DNA of 60,000 bases from Symsagittifera roscoffensis. Its lineage: Eukaryota; Xenacoelomorpha; Acoela; Convolutidae. The translations under genes were made by a program, and so were the position numbers. Each line of letters starts with the position of its first letter. The first letter of the stretch is position 1. Under the pieces are notes generated by a model. That model did not search any database, was not told where the DNA came from, and was given only the letters and a program-made list of their open reading frames with translations. The DNA is taken from positions 16,104,572 to 16,164,571 of the forward strand of contig NC_087065.1 in NCBI RefSeq assembly GCF_963678635.1, written 5' to 3'. Of this stretch, positions 47,222-58,101 are shown one piece after another.

Positions 47222-48418
47222 CTACTCTTCACTCATCAGGCGAGCCTTGCTGGCTTTCACTCCTGATAAAGCTTCCTCATGCCTTGGATGCTTGATGTCT
47301 GCCACTGCATCCCAAAATTGCGGACAATCTGATTTAAAATGACCTTCCAAGTTGCAAAAGAAACACCTCGGGCCGAATTTCGCAATTACTCTTCTCATGA
47401 AATCCTCATGGTCAACTTCTGACGCATCTTCGTCCTCGAGGCTAAAGCCTATTGCTTTCATGCCTTGTTTGTAAGTTGGGCATGCTGACACATGATGGTC
47501 CATTGAACTGCAATTGGCACAAGAGCGTCTCTTGTCCATATCATCCCTCGGTTTGTACCAGTTGTTCCCTTGGTTTGCTGGTCCGTTGTTAAAATTGCCA
47601 TGATTGTTCTTATAGTATCCAGATCTCGAAGGAGGTTTCAACAAAAGATATTCTTTTGACTTGAGCCTCAACTCCTCTGGTGTTGGCGCGTTGGTCGATA
47701 GTGGTGTGTAATGCGTTGCTAGCATTGTTCGAAGTTCATCATTCTTCACACCATCGATTGCCAGGTTCATCTCTTTTTGTGGCAACAGACTTATCGAACG
47801 TTTCGATACCGTTACTGTCTCCAAATCATCCGCCATGTTGTCAAAGACTCTTTCGCTTAGTATAAGGTAGCGATCACTGTCAGGATCCTGGTACACCTCT
47901 CTATCCAGATCCCTTGCCCGAGTTTCTACTAGTAGCGTGTGGATCGCTGGTTCGGACAGTCCTGATCCCGAGCTCGAGTTCCTGTCTGAATAGGTGTCAA
48001 TTCCTGAGTTTCGGGAATTGTCATCTGTTGAAGAGGTTGTGATGGAATCTGCACGCTCCTCTCGATCATGTCTGTGCCTTCTTCGCATCCATCTGAACTC
48101 CCCGGACAAAACCTTGTTCCCTGGGTCTTGTTTCTCATCAGGAACTTTTTCATCTATCTCAGACTCCCCGGACAAACTTTCTTGTCCCGGGTGTTGATCT
48201 TGTACTCGCTGGCTCTTCTCATCGTTCGTCTCCCCGGACAAACAATCTTGCAGCAGGTTTTGTTCTACCTTCTCACCTTCTTTATCCTGGTCCAAAAAGG
48301 TAACGGTTTTCCTTTGCGTACTGTTCCCCTGTTCTTTCCGTCCGTAAGAAGTACTGGTTAAAATCTCGTGGGGTATTGAGGATACTAGTTGCTGAACTAT
48401 TGTCCTACAATCCCTCAA
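47222..48418 (-). CDS. gag: Spacer-Gag fusion frame, unit 3 spacer with unit 2 Gag
   Basis: 398 codons, almost identical to 42548-43744; reads RVQDQHP where that copy has RVEDQHP. Two CCHC knuckles and three LSGE sites intact. Ends in the shared TAG. Confidence 0.85.
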   Translation of the reverse strand: MRDCRTIVQQLVSSIPHEILTSTSYGRKEQGNSTQRKTVTFLDQDKEGEKVEQNLLQDCLSGETNDEKSQRVQDQHPGQESLSGESEIDEKVPDEKQDPGNKVLSGEFRWMRRRHRHDREERADSITTSSTDDNSRNSGIDTYSDRNSSSGSGLSEPAIHTLLVETRARDLDREVYQDPDSDRYLILSERVFDNMADDLETVTVSKRSISLLPQKEMNLAIDGVKNDELRTMLATHYTPLSTNAPTPEELRLKSKEYLLLKPPSRSGYYKNNHGNFNNGPANQGNNWYKPRDDMDKRRSCANCSSMDHHVSACPTYKQGMKAIGFSLEDEDASEVDHEDFMRRVIAKFGPRCFFCNLEGHFKSDCPQFWDAVADIKHPRHEEALSGVKASKARLMSEE

Positions 48419-48752
48419 GGTTCTCTTCGTGTTGTCGTCTGGACGGCATGATCTTCATCTTCTCCCTGATTGTTAGTGAAGCCACTGCTGCTGTCCACTC
48501 GGGGTCATCTCTGGTCACTTCTCTTTCTAACAATCCACCCAGCATCCGCATCACTTGCGGTGTGACCTGCAACGTTTTATCCAATAATGAGACGCTGTTT
48601 ATGTTCATGCGAGAGAGTTCTTGATGGACCAGGTTTGAGCGCAGCAACAGATCCAAGGGGACCAGGTCCTCCTTGGATAGGATCTTTATCTCAGCTGCTT
48701 TCTCGACAGGTAACTCAGGATGCCCTGGGATTGGATGTCCAGACTTATCCAA
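48405..48752 (-). CDS. pol: Spacer N-terminal part, array unit 3
   Basis: 115 codons, identical in layout and lesion to 43731-44078. Confidence 0.7.
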   Translation of the reverse strand: MDKSGHPIPGHPELPVEKAAEIKILSKEDLVPLDLLLRSNLVHQELSRMNINSVSLLDKTLQVTPQVMRMLGGLLEREVTRDDPEWTAAVASLTIREKMKIMPSRRQHEENLEGL

Positions 48753-50467
48753 TCATCTCGTTAAGGTAAGCGCTTCATAAGTTTCTTTGTCCAGAAACAA
48801 AAATCCTTCCTTTATTTCTGCCTGATTGGCTTGCTTCTGCTCCAATCTTTCATAGAACTCAAATTTCTTGCCGAGGCTATCAGCATTCTGGTGTTTATCA
48901 CGCATCCTGTGTTCGATTATCATATGGTAGCCATCCAATCTTACTATCCATCTACCAATATAACTCTGATTCATCGAGTAGGTCTTCAACCAGGATAACG
49001 CTCTGTTGTCTACGCGTAACTTAAAGGGAGCGCTCCCCAAGTATGCGCGGTATTTTTCCACAAATGTGACTACTGCAAACCTTTCTGCTTTTGGTGCGCC
49101 ATATTCATCTCACTGTCACTCAAGACCTTGCTGCCGTATGCAATGGGACGCAGAACCGTTCTTCCATTCCATTCTTGCTCCTGATGCAATATTCCTGAGA
49201 TGGCTACTACCGATGCGTCTGTGTCAAGAACATACATGCCCTTTTCTGTAGGCATTCCTAGCACTGGCGCTTCTAACAGTTCCCGCTTTATGTTCTCGAA
49301 GGCAACTTGCGCTTCATCGTTCCGTTCGAACTTTTTCCCTTTGTTACGCATCAGCTTCTGCATCGGATACACCTTGTCTGCATATCCTTTTATGAACTCC
49401 CGGTATTAGTTGGCAAACCCTAGGAAGCTCAGGAGCTGTGTGTCCGTTCTGGGAGCCTTCCATGTCAACACTGCTTCTACTGCTTCTGGGTCCGGCCTCA
49501 CACCATGCCTGTCCACCATTCTTCCCAGGTACTTGCTTGAATCCCTAAGGATTTCCCATTTGGATGGTTTGCACTTCAAGCCTGCTCTCTTCATGCATCC
49601 AAAGACCTCATCGAGCCGATCAATGTGGTCTTCCAGGGTCGTTGTCGCTATGACCATGTCGTCCACGTAACACATCACAAGGTTCCTGTACTTCTTTGTC
49701 ACTCTGGTCAAAGCCTGAGCCATCAGTCTTTGAAAAGTGGCCGTTGCGTTGCACAAGCCGAAGGGCATATTCTTCCACTGGTACAACCCTAATTCGCACG
49801 CGAATCCGGTTTTCTCTGTCCTTCTTCCGCAGAGGGACCTGCCAGAAGGCAGAACCCAAGTCCAATGTGGTAAAGAACTTGGCATCACCAAGCTTAGTGA
49901 GGCTCTCGTCTATTCGCGGTATCGGGTACGCATCTTTTATCGTTACCGCGTTCAAGTAACGAAAGTCGCAACAAAACCTAAGCTGCCCCCTTTCTTTTTC
50001 GCCATTACTACCCCGCAAATCCATGGCGATTTCGGCGGTTCTATCATGTCGTATTCAAGCAACATTTCTATTTCCGCTCGGCACGCTTCCGACTTGTGTG
50101 GCTTCATTCGTCTTGCGCCTTCCCTATGGGGAACGGTGCCCTCTTCAAGTTCGATTTCGTGTTCGACGAAATTACAGCAACCGATATCCGCCTTATGTTT
50201 TGAAAATACATCTGCGTTCCGATTTAAGAAGTCCCGCAATTTTTCGAAATCTCCTTCACCTATTTTCCTTTTTAAATGTTCTATCTCTGGCAAAACCGGT
50301 TTGTCAGATTCTAGTTCATATGACGAGGGGCGTTCCGGAAAATTCGAGCAGCTCGATAAGCCGTCGTCCGTTTCGGATTTCATTGAAAACAAATTATGAA
50401 TAGATTTTATTTCATTAATCCTTTTTAAAATTTTATCTTTCTTGGCATGATGAGGACAGTCTTTCAC
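48753..50467 (-). pseudogene. pol: RT and RNase H, array unit 3
   Basis: RT frames 50467-49952, 50024-49620 and 49891-49406; RNase H 49402-49070 and 49061-48753. Subtype b markers as unit 2. Private changes: YVDDMVIATT in the catalytic block and DSSKYLGR for DSIKYLGR. The catalytic Asp pair remains. Confidence 0.8.
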
Positions 50468-50740
50468 ACTATGTTTTTCAAGTTTGGTGTCTCTTCATAG
50501 TCGGTCCTCATCGGCAAGGCGTAACCAAGCTTCTTTCCACGCTGGATTGAAACCGTGGTGTCCAGTGTGTTCAATAACACACTGACACACAGTCCGTTTC
50601 GCGTTACCGAGAAACTCTGGCCTAAAATCACCGAACTCTGACTATTTGGTTTCGGTACTAAACAAACCTGCTTACTATCGCTTAACGAATTTAAATTTCT
50701 CATTCTAAAAACGCCACCACAGCCTGTCCTGGCTGTAGTT
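50464..50740 (-). pseudogene. pol: Protease-RT linker, array unit 3
   Basis: Open piece 50703-50464 as in unit 2, with the same one-base loss separating it from protease. Confidence 0.65.
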
Positions 50741-51895
50741 TCATTTTTCTATCTGAAAAAATTGGTCCTTGTTTTTGTCTGTTATTATCCTATTAATCGG
50801 TTTCTTTACATACTTCCGGTCCGGGTTTCTAATCCGTATCAGACCGTTGTTCAAGTCAATCATCACGTAAAAATTCCTGACGAAATCTCTGCCCAAGATG
50901 AATTGGTCGGCGTCGTCTAAATTTTCTACCACCAGGAAGCTCATCCAAAGATCCCGTCCTCCCATGTGGAGAACCGTTATTGGTGATCTTCCGGCTAAGT
51001 AAATCGCTCCTCGATTGGCGGTAGCCAGTCGGAGATTCGTTGGAATCAGATCTTCCCTCGTGAAGCCCATTCTTTCCCAAGTTTTTATTGACATCACACT
51101 CACTACCGCTCCTGTGTCCAGCAGCCCTGTGACTCCGATTTTCTTTCCGTTGGTGTCGAGCAGATGTTCGGTCACATCTGCTTCATACCCAATGTGTACT
51201 GCATCTTGTTCCATCATTGCGTCATGGCCTATCCTGCAGACTTTGAGTTCCTCCTCTCCCAAATAGATCTGCCCTATTTGGTCACTATCTGTTGTTACAT
51301 AAGTCCTAGTGTAGATACTGATTCCAACCACGTTCAGCATCACTTGATACGGCCCATAGACTTCCAGGTAGCGTCCATGAAGTTTCTTTATGCGAGGGCC
51401 ACCCGTTGATAGTAGTGCTCGCACAGCTCTCGACTCAGTGCGTGGCTCCACCTGCCTCAGATAATCTGCATATGTGTCCAAATGCATCAAAGTGAACTCG
51501 GACGGTTCACTCAGATTTCTGATTACCTGGTGTCCAGCCACTGAGATTATCGACTGTATCTTACTTCCTTGTGGCACCATGCCGAACCTCTGCCCGGAGA
51601 TCACATTAAGTTTCATGCTCAAACTGCTTAGTGCTTTAGTCTCCTCTACCTCCGTTGCTTCGAAGGTATTTAGTTGCTCCTGTAGTTTCTCATTCTCAAG
51701 TTCGAGTTTCACTTTTTGTTCGATTTCTTTCGTCACCAGTTCCTGCTGCACTCTATTTAGAGCATCCCTCGCGGCTGCCCTGTAATCAATCTTGAAGTCA
51801 TCGGCCGCAGTCATTGGTTCCGGTTCACGTGTCTCTTCAGTTACCGCTTGCATTTTCTTCGTCGCCAGCTCTTGCGGTTTGTCTTTTCTGCGCGC
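50741..51895 (-). CDS. pol: Aspartic protease region, array unit 3
   Basis: Frame open from the shared TAG (51896) to 50741, 370 codons from the first Met. DTGA and ILGRDF present. VTEHLLD replaces VTAHLLD. Same 3' frameshift as units 1 and 2. Confidence 0.8.
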   Translation of the reverse strand, partial: ARRKDKPQELATKKMQAVTEETREPEPMTAADDFKIDYRAAARDALNRVQQELVTKEIEQKVKLELENEKLQEQLNTFEATEVEETKALSSLSMKLNVISGQRFGMVPQGSKIQSIISVAGHQVIRNLSEPSEFTLMHLDTYADYLRQVEPRTESRAVRALLSTGGPRIKKLHGRYLEVYGPYQVMLNVVGISIYTRTYVTTDSDQIGQIYLGEEELKVCRIGHDAMMEQDAVHIGYEADVTEHLLDTNGKKIGVTGLLDTGAVVSVMSIKTWERMGFTREDLIPTNLRLATANRGAIYLAGRSPITVLHMGGRDLWMSFLVVENLDDADQFILGRDFVRNFYVMIDLNNGLIRIRNPDRKYVKKPINRIITDKNKDQFFQIEK

Positions 51896-53092
51896 CTACT
51901 CTTCACTCATCAGGCGAGCCTTGCTGGCTTTCACTCCTGATAAAGCTTCCTCATGCCTTGGATGCTTGATGTCTGCCACTGCATCCCAAAATTGCGGACA
52001 ATCTGATTTAAAATGACCTTCCAAGTTGCAAAAGAAACACCTCGGGCCGAATTTCGCAATTACTCTTCTCATGAAATCCTCATGGTCAACTTCTGACGCA
52101 TCTTCGTCCTCGAGGCTAAAGCCTATTGCTTTCATGCCTTGTTTGTAAGTTGGGCATGCTGACACATGATGGTCCATTGAACTGCAATTGGCACAAGAGC
52201 GTCTCTTGTCCATATCATCCCTCGGTTTGTACCAGTTGTTCCCTTGGTTTGCTGGTCCGTTGTTAAAATTGCCATGATTGTTCTTATAGTATCCAGATCT
52301 CGAAGGAGGTTTCAACAAAAGATATTCTTTTGACTTGAGCCTCAACTCCTCTGGTGTTGGCGCGTTGGTCGATAGTGGTGTGTAATGCGTTGCTAGCATT
52401 GTTCGAAGTTCATCATTCTTCACACCATCGATTGCCAGGTTCATCTCTTTTTGTGGCAACAGACTTATCGAACGTTTCGATACCGTTACTGTCTCCAAAT
52501 CATCCGCCATGTTGTCAAAGACTCTTTCGCTTAGTATAAGGTAGCGATCACTGTCAGGATCCTGGTACACCTCTCTATCCAGATCCCTTGCCCGAGTTTC
52601 TACTAGTAGCGTGTGGATCGCTGGTTCGGACAGTCCTGATCCCGAGCTCGAGTTCCTGTCTGAATAGGTGTCAATTCCTGAGTTTCGGGAATTGTCATCT
52701 GTTGAAGAGGTTGTGATGGAATCTGCACGCTCCTCTCGATCATGTCTGTTCCTTCTTCGCATCCATCTGAACTCCCCGGACAAAACCTTGTTCCCTGGGT
52801 CTTGTTTCTCATCAGGAACTTTTTCATCTATCTCAGACTCCCCGGACAAACTTTCTTGTCCCGGGTGTTGATCTTGTACTCGCTGGCTCTTCTCATCGTT
52901 CGTCTCCCCGGACAAACAATCTTGCAGCAGGTTTTGTTCTACCTTCTCACCTTCTTTATCCTGGTCCAAAAAGGTAACGGTTTTCCTTTGCGTACTGTTC
53001 CCCTGTTCTTTCCGTCCGTAAGAAGTACTGGTTAAAATCTCGTGGGGTATTGAGGATACTAGTTGCTGAACTATTGTCCTACAATCCCTCAA
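51896..53092 (-). CDS. gag: Spacer-Gag fusion frame, unit 4 spacer with unit 3 Gag
   Basis: 398 codons. RRRNRHDRE replaces RRRHRHDRE in the spacer part. Knuckles intact. TAG shared. Confidence 0.85.
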   Translation of the reverse strand: MRDCRTIVQQLVSSIPHEILTSTSYGRKEQGNSTQRKTVTFLDQDKEGEKVEQNLLQDCLSGETNDEKSQRVQDQHPGQESLSGESEIDEKVPDEKQDPGNKVLSGEFRWMRRRNRHDREERADSITTSSTDDNSRNSGIDTYSDRNSSSGSGLSEPAIHTLLVETRARDLDREVYQDPDSDRYLILSERVFDNMADDLETVTVSKRSISLLPQKEMNLAIDGVKNDELRTMLATHYTPLSTNAPTPEELRLKSKEYLLLKPPSRSGYYKNNHGNFNNGPANQGNNWYKPRDDMDKRRSCANCSSMDHHVSACPTYKQGMKAIGFSLEDEDASEVDHEDFMRRVIAKFGPRCFFCNLEGHFKSDCPQFWDAVADIKHPRHEEALSGVKASKARLMSEE

Positions 53093-53426
53093 GGTTCTCT
53101 TCGTGTTGTCGTCTGGACGGCATGATCTTCATCTTCTCCCTGATTGTTAGTGAAGCCACTGCTGCTGTCCACTCGGGGTCATCTCTGGTCACTTCTCTTT
53201 CTAACAATCCACCCAGCATCCGCATCACTTGCGGTGTGACCTGCAACGTTTTATCCAATAATGAGACGCTGTTTATGTTCATGCGAGAGAGTTCTTGATG
53301 GACCAGGTTTGAGCGCAGCAACAGATCCAAGGGGACCAGGTCCTCCTTGGATAGGATCTTTATCTCAGCTGCTTTCTCGACAGGTAACTCAGGATGCCCT
53401 GGGATTGGATGTCCAGACTTATCCAA
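53079..53426 (-). CDS. pol: Spacer N-terminal part, array unit 4
   Basis: 115 codons, same layout and frameshift as unit 2. Confidence 0.7.
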   Translation of the reverse strand: MDKSGHPIPGHPELPVEKAAEIKILSKEDLVPLDLLLRSNLVHQELSRMNINSVSLLDKTLQVTPQVMRMLGGLLEREVTRDDPEWTAAVASLTIREKMKIMPSRRQHEENLEGL

Positions 53427-55141
53427 TCATCTCGTTAAGGTAAGCGCTTCATAAGTTTCTTTGTCCAGAAACAAAAATCCTTCCTTTATTTCTGCCTGAT
53501 TGGCTTGCTTCTGCTCCAATCTTTCATAGAACTCAAATTTCTTGCCGAGGCTATCAGCATTCTGGTGTTTATCACGCATCCTGTGTTCGATTATCATATG
53601 GTAGCCATCCAATCTTACTATCCATCTACCAATATAACTCTGATCCATCGAGTAGGTCTTCAACCAGGATAACGCTCTGTTGTCTACGCGTAACTTAAAG
53701 GGAGCGCTCCCCAAGTATGCGCGGTATTTTTCCACAAATGTGACTACTGCAAACCTTTCTGCTTTTGGTGCGCCATATTCATCTCAGTGTCACTCAAGAC
53801 CTTGCTGCCGTATGCAATGGGACGCAGAACCGTTCTTCCATTCCATTCTTGCTCCTGATGCAATATTCCTGAGATGGCTACTACCGATGCGTCTGTGTCA
53901 AGAACATACATGCCCTTTTCTGTAGGCATGCCTAGCACTGGCGCTTCTAACAGTTCCCGCTTTATGTTCTCGAAGGCAACTTGCGCTTCATCGTTCCGTT
54001 CGAACTTTTTCCCTTTGTTACGCATCAGCTTCTGCATCGGATACACCTTGTCTGCATATCCTTTTATGAACTCCCGGTATTAGTTGGCAAACCCTAGGAA
54101 GCTCAGGAGCTGTGTGTCCGTTCTGGGAGCCTTCCATGTCAACACTGCTTCTACTGCTTCTGGGTCCGGCCTCACACCATGCCTGTCCACCATTCTTCCC
54201 AGGTACTTGATTGAATCCCTAAGGATTTCCCATTTGGATGGTTTGCACTTCAAGCCTGCTCTCTTCATGCATCCAAAGACCTCATCGAGCCGATCAATGT
54301 GGTCTTCCAGGGTCGGTATCGCTATGACCACGTCGTCCACGTAACACATCACAAGGTTCCTGTACTTCTTTGTCACTCTGGTCAAAGCCTGAGCCATCAG
54401 TCTTTGAAAAGTGGCCGTTGCGTTGCACAAGCCGAAGGGCTTATTCTTCCACTGGTACAACCCTAATTCGCACGCGAATCCGGTTTTCTCTGTCCTTCTT
54501 CCGCAGAGGGACCTGCCAGAAGGCAGAACCCAAGTCCAATGTGGTAAAGAACTTGGCATCACCAAGCTTAGTGAGGCTCTCGTCTATTCGCGGTATCGGG
54601 TACGCATCTTTTATCGTTACCGCGTTCAAGTAACGAAAGTCGCAACAAAACCTAAGCTGCCCCCTTTCTTTTTCGCCATTACTACCCCGCAAATCCATGG
54701 CGATTTCGACGGTTCTATCATGTCGTATTCAAGCAACATTTCTATTTCCGCTCGGCACGCTTCCGACTTGTGTGGCTTCATTCGTCTTGCGCCTTCCCTA
54801 TGGGGAACGGCGCCCTCTTCAAGTTCAATTTCGTGTTCGACGAAATTACAGCAACCGATATCCGCCTTATGTTTTGAAAATACATCTGCGTTCCGATTTA
54901 AGAAGTCCCGCAATTTTTCGAAATCTCCTTCACCTATTTTCCCTTTTAAATGTTCTATCTCTGGCAAAACCCGTTTGTCAGATTCTAGTTCATATGACGA
55001 GGGGCGTTCCGGAAAATTCGAGCAGCTCGATAAGCCGTCGTCCGTTTCGGATTTCATTGAAAACAAATTATGAATAGATTTTATTTCATTAATCCTTTTT
55101 AAAATTTTATCTTTCTTGGCATGATGAGGACAGTCTTTCAC
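53427..55141 (-). pseudogene. pol: RT and RNase H, array unit 4
   Basis: RT frames 55141-54626, 54698-54441 and 54565-54080; RNase H 54076-53744 and 53735-53427. Subtype a markers (LKGKIGEG, LSDTEM) as in units 1 and 5. Private: KNKPFGLC for KNMPFGLC, and IAIPTLE for IATPTLE. The RT frame begins by overlapping the protease stop in the -1 frame. Confidence 0.8.
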
Positions 55142-56571
55142 ACTATGTTTTTCAAGTTTGGTGTCTCTTCATAGTCGGTCCTCATCGGCAAGGCGTAACC
55201 AAGCTTCTTTCCACGCTGGATTGAAACCGTGGTGTCCAGTGTGTTCAATAACACACTGACACACAGTCCGTTTCGCGTTACCGAGAAGCTCTGGCCTAAA
55301 ATCACCGAACTCTGACTATTTGGATTCGGTACTAAACAAACCTGTTTACTATCGCTTAACGAATTTAAATTTCTCATTCTAAAAATCGCCACCACAGCCT
55401 GTCCTGGCTGTAGTTTCACTTTTCTATCTGAAAAAATTGGTACCTTGTTTTTGTCTGTTATTATCCTATTAATCGGTTTCTTTACATACTTCCGGTCCGG
55501 GTTTCTAATCCGTATCAGACCGTTGTTCAAGTCAATCATCACGTAAAAATTCCTGACGAAATCTCTGCCCAAGATGAATTGGTCGGCGTCGTCTAAATTT
55601 TCTACCACCAGGAAGCTCATCCAAAGATCCCGTCCTCCCATGTGGAGAACCGTTATTGGTGATCTTCCGGCTAAGTAAATCGCTCCTCGATTGGCGGCAG
55701 CCAGTCGGAGATTCGTTGGAATCAGATCTTCCCTCGTGAAGCCCATTCTTTCCCAAGTTTTTATTGACATCACACTCACTACCGCTCCTGTGTCCAGCAG
55801 CCCTGTGACTCCGATTTTCTTTCCGTTGGTGTCGAGCAGATGTGCGGTCACATCTGCTTCATACCCAATGTGTACTGCATCTTGTTCCATCATTGCGTCA
55901 TGGCCTATCCTGCAGACTTTGAGTTCCTCCTCTCCCAAATAGATCTGCCCTATTTGGTCACTATCTGTTGTTACATAAGTCCTAGTGTAGATACTGATTC
56001 CAACCACGTTCAGCATCACTTGATACGGCCCATAGACTTCCACGTAGCGTCCATGAAGTTTCTTTATGCGAGGGCCACCCGTTGATAGTAGTGCTCGCAC
56101 AGCTCTCGACTCAGTGCGTGGCTCCACCTGCCTCAGATAATCTGCATATGTGTCCAAATGCATCAAAGTGAACTCGGACGGTTCACTCAGATTTCTGATT
56201 ACCTGGTGTCCAGCCACTGAGATTATCGACTGTATCTTACTTCCTTGTGGCACCATGCCGAACCTCTGCCCGGAGATCACATTAAGTTTCATGCTCAAAC
56301 TGCTTAGTGCTTTAGTCTCCTCTACCTCCGTTGCTTCGAAGGTATTTAGTTGCTCCTGTAGTTTCTCATTCTCAAGTTCGAGTTTCACTTTTTGTTCGAT
56401 TTTTTTCGTCACCAGTTCCTGCTGCACTCTATTTAGAGCATCCCTCGCGGCTGCCCTGTAATCAATCTTGAAGTCATCGGCCGCAGTCATTGGTTCCGGT
56501 TCACGTGTCTCTTCAGTTACCGCTTGCATTTTCTTCGTCGCCAGCTCTTGCGGTTTGTCTTTTCTGCGCGC
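55138..56571 (-). CDS. pol: Protease region with full linker, array unit 4 (463 codons)
   Basis: The best pol N-terminal copy. Open from the Gag TAG (56572) through the first Met at 56529 to TGA at 55138-55140. Includes the coiled-coil-like helix (about 35-65), DTG at 246-248, ILGRDF at 319-324, and the linker missing in units 1-3 (KVKLQPGQAVVAIFRMRNL to LKNIV). It has the two bases that units 1-3 lack, so it is closest to the ancestral state. RT starts one base back in frame (-1) with GAAAAAC (minus strand, 55147-55153) just upstream, a weak slippery-type sequence. Confidence 0.85.
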   Translation of the reverse strand, partial: ARRKDKPQELATKKMQAVTEETREPEPMTAADDFKIDYRAAARDALNRVQQELVTKKIEQKVKLELENEKLQEQLNTFEATEVEETKALSSLSMKLNVISGQRFGMVPQGSKIQSIISVAGHQVIRNLSEPSEFTLMHLDTYADYLRQVEPRTESRAVRALLSTGGPRIKKLHGRYVEVYGPYQVMLNVVGISIYTRTYVTTDSDQIGQIYLGEEELKVCRIGHDAMMEQDAVHIGYEADVTAHLLDTNGKKIGVTGLLDTGAVVSVMSIKTWERMGFTREDLIPTNLRLAAANRGAIYLAGRSPITVLHMGGRDLWMSFLVVENLDDADQFILGRDFVRNFYVMIDLNNGLIRIRNPDRKYVKKPINRIITDKNKVPIFSDRKVKLQPGQAVVAIFRMRNLNSLSDSKQVCLVPNPNSQSSVILGQSFSVTRNGLCVSVLLNTLDTTVSIQRGKKLGYALPMRTDYEETPNLKNIV

Positions 56572-57767
56572 CTACTCTTCACTCATCAGGCGAGCCTTGC
56601 TGGCTTTCACTCCTGATAAAGCTTCCTCATGCCTTGGATGCTTGATGTCTGCCACTGCATCCCAAAATTGCGGACAATCTGATTTAAAATGACCTTCCAA
56701 GTTGCAAAAGAAACACCTCGGGCCGAATTTCGCAATTACTCTTCTCATGAAATCCTCATGGTCAACTTCTGACGCATCTTCGTCCTCGAGGCTAAAGCCT
56801 ATTGCTTTCATGCCTTGTTTGTAAGTTGGGCATGCTGACACATGATGGTCCATTGAACTGCAATTGGCACAAGAGCGTCTCTTGTCCATATCATCCCTCG
56901 GTTTGTACCAGTTGTTCCCTTGGTTTGCTGGTCCGTTGTTAAAATTGCCATGGTTGTTCTTATAGTATCCAGATCTCGAAGGAGGTTTCAACAAAAGATA
57001 TTCTTTTGACTTGAGCCTCAACTCCTCTGGTGTTGGCGCGTTGGTCGATAGTGGTGTGTATGCGTTGCTAGCATTGTTCGAAGTTCATCATTCTTCACAC
57101 CATCGATTGCCAGGTTCATCTCTTTTTGTGGCAACAGACTTATCGAACGTTTCGATACCAATACTGTCTCCAAATCATCCGCCATGTTGTCAAAGACTCT
57201 TTCGCTTAGTATAAGGTAGCGATCACTGTCAGGATCCTGGTACACCTCTCTATCCAGATCCCTTGCCCGAGTTTCTACTAGTAGCGTGTGGATCGCTGGT
57301 TCGGACAGTTCTGATCCCGAGCTCGAGTTCCTGTCTGAATAGGTGTCAATTCCTGAGTTTCGGGAATTGTCATCTGTTGAAGAGGTTGTGATGGAATCTG
57401 CACGCTCCTCTCGATCATGTCTGTGCCTTCTTCGCAACCATCTGAACTCCCCGGACAAAACCTTGTTCCCTGGGTCTTGTTTCTCATCAGGAACTTTTTC
57501 ATCTATCTCAGACTCCCCGGACAAACTTTCTTGTCCCGGGTGTTGATCTTGTACTCGCTGGCTCTTCTCATCGTTCGTCTCCCCGGACAAACAATCTTGC
57601 AGCAGGTTTTGTTCTACCTTCTCACCTTCTTTATCCTGGTCCAAAAAGGTAACGGTTTTCCTTTGCGTACTGTTCCCCTGTTCTTTCCGTCCGTAAGAAG
57701 TACTGGTTAAAATCTCGTGGGGTATTGAGGATACTAGTTGCTGAACTATTGTCCTACAATCCCTCAA
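56572..57767 (-). pseudogene. gag: Spacer-Gag fusion, unit 5 spacer with unit 4 Gag (frameshift)
   Basis: Frames 57767-57018 and 57021-56572. A one-base deletion at about 57060 (TGTGTATGCG for TGTGTAATGCG) breaks the fusion inside Gag after RTMLATH. Knuckles are in the second frame and intact. VLVSKRS replaces VTVSKRS. Confidence 0.8.
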
Positions 57768-58101
57768 GGTTCTCTTCGTGTTGTCGTCTGGACGGCATGA
57801 TCTTCATCTTCTCCCTGATTGTTAGTGAAGCCACTGCTGCTGTCCACTCGGGGTCATCTCTGGTCACTTCTCTTTCTAACAATCCACCCAGCATCCGCAT
57901 CACTTGCGGTGTGACCTGCAACGTTTTATCCAATAATGAGAAGCTGTTTATGTTCATGCGAGAGAGTTCTTGATGGACCAGGTTTGAGCGCAGCAACAGA
58001 TCCAAGGGGACCAGGTCCTCCTTGGATAGGATCTTTATATCAGCTGCTTTCTCGACAGGTAACTCAGGATGCCCTGGGATTGGATGTCCAGACTTATCCA
58101 A
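57754..58101 (-). CDS. pol: Spacer N-terminal part, array unit 5
   Basis: 115 codons, same frameshift as units 2-4. Private AADIKILS for AAEIKILS. Confidence 0.7.
   Translation of the reverse strand: MDKSGHPIPGHPELPVEKAADIKILSKEDLVPLDLLLRSNLVHQELSRMNINSFSLLDKTLQVTPQVMRMLGGLLEREVTRDDPEWTAAVASLTIREKMKIMPSRRQHEENLEGL

Noticed and set aside
55147-55153. GAAAAAC as a canonical retroviral slippery heptamer
   Set aside because: The first three bases are not identical, so tandem slippage would be weak. It is kept only as a low-interest candidate.
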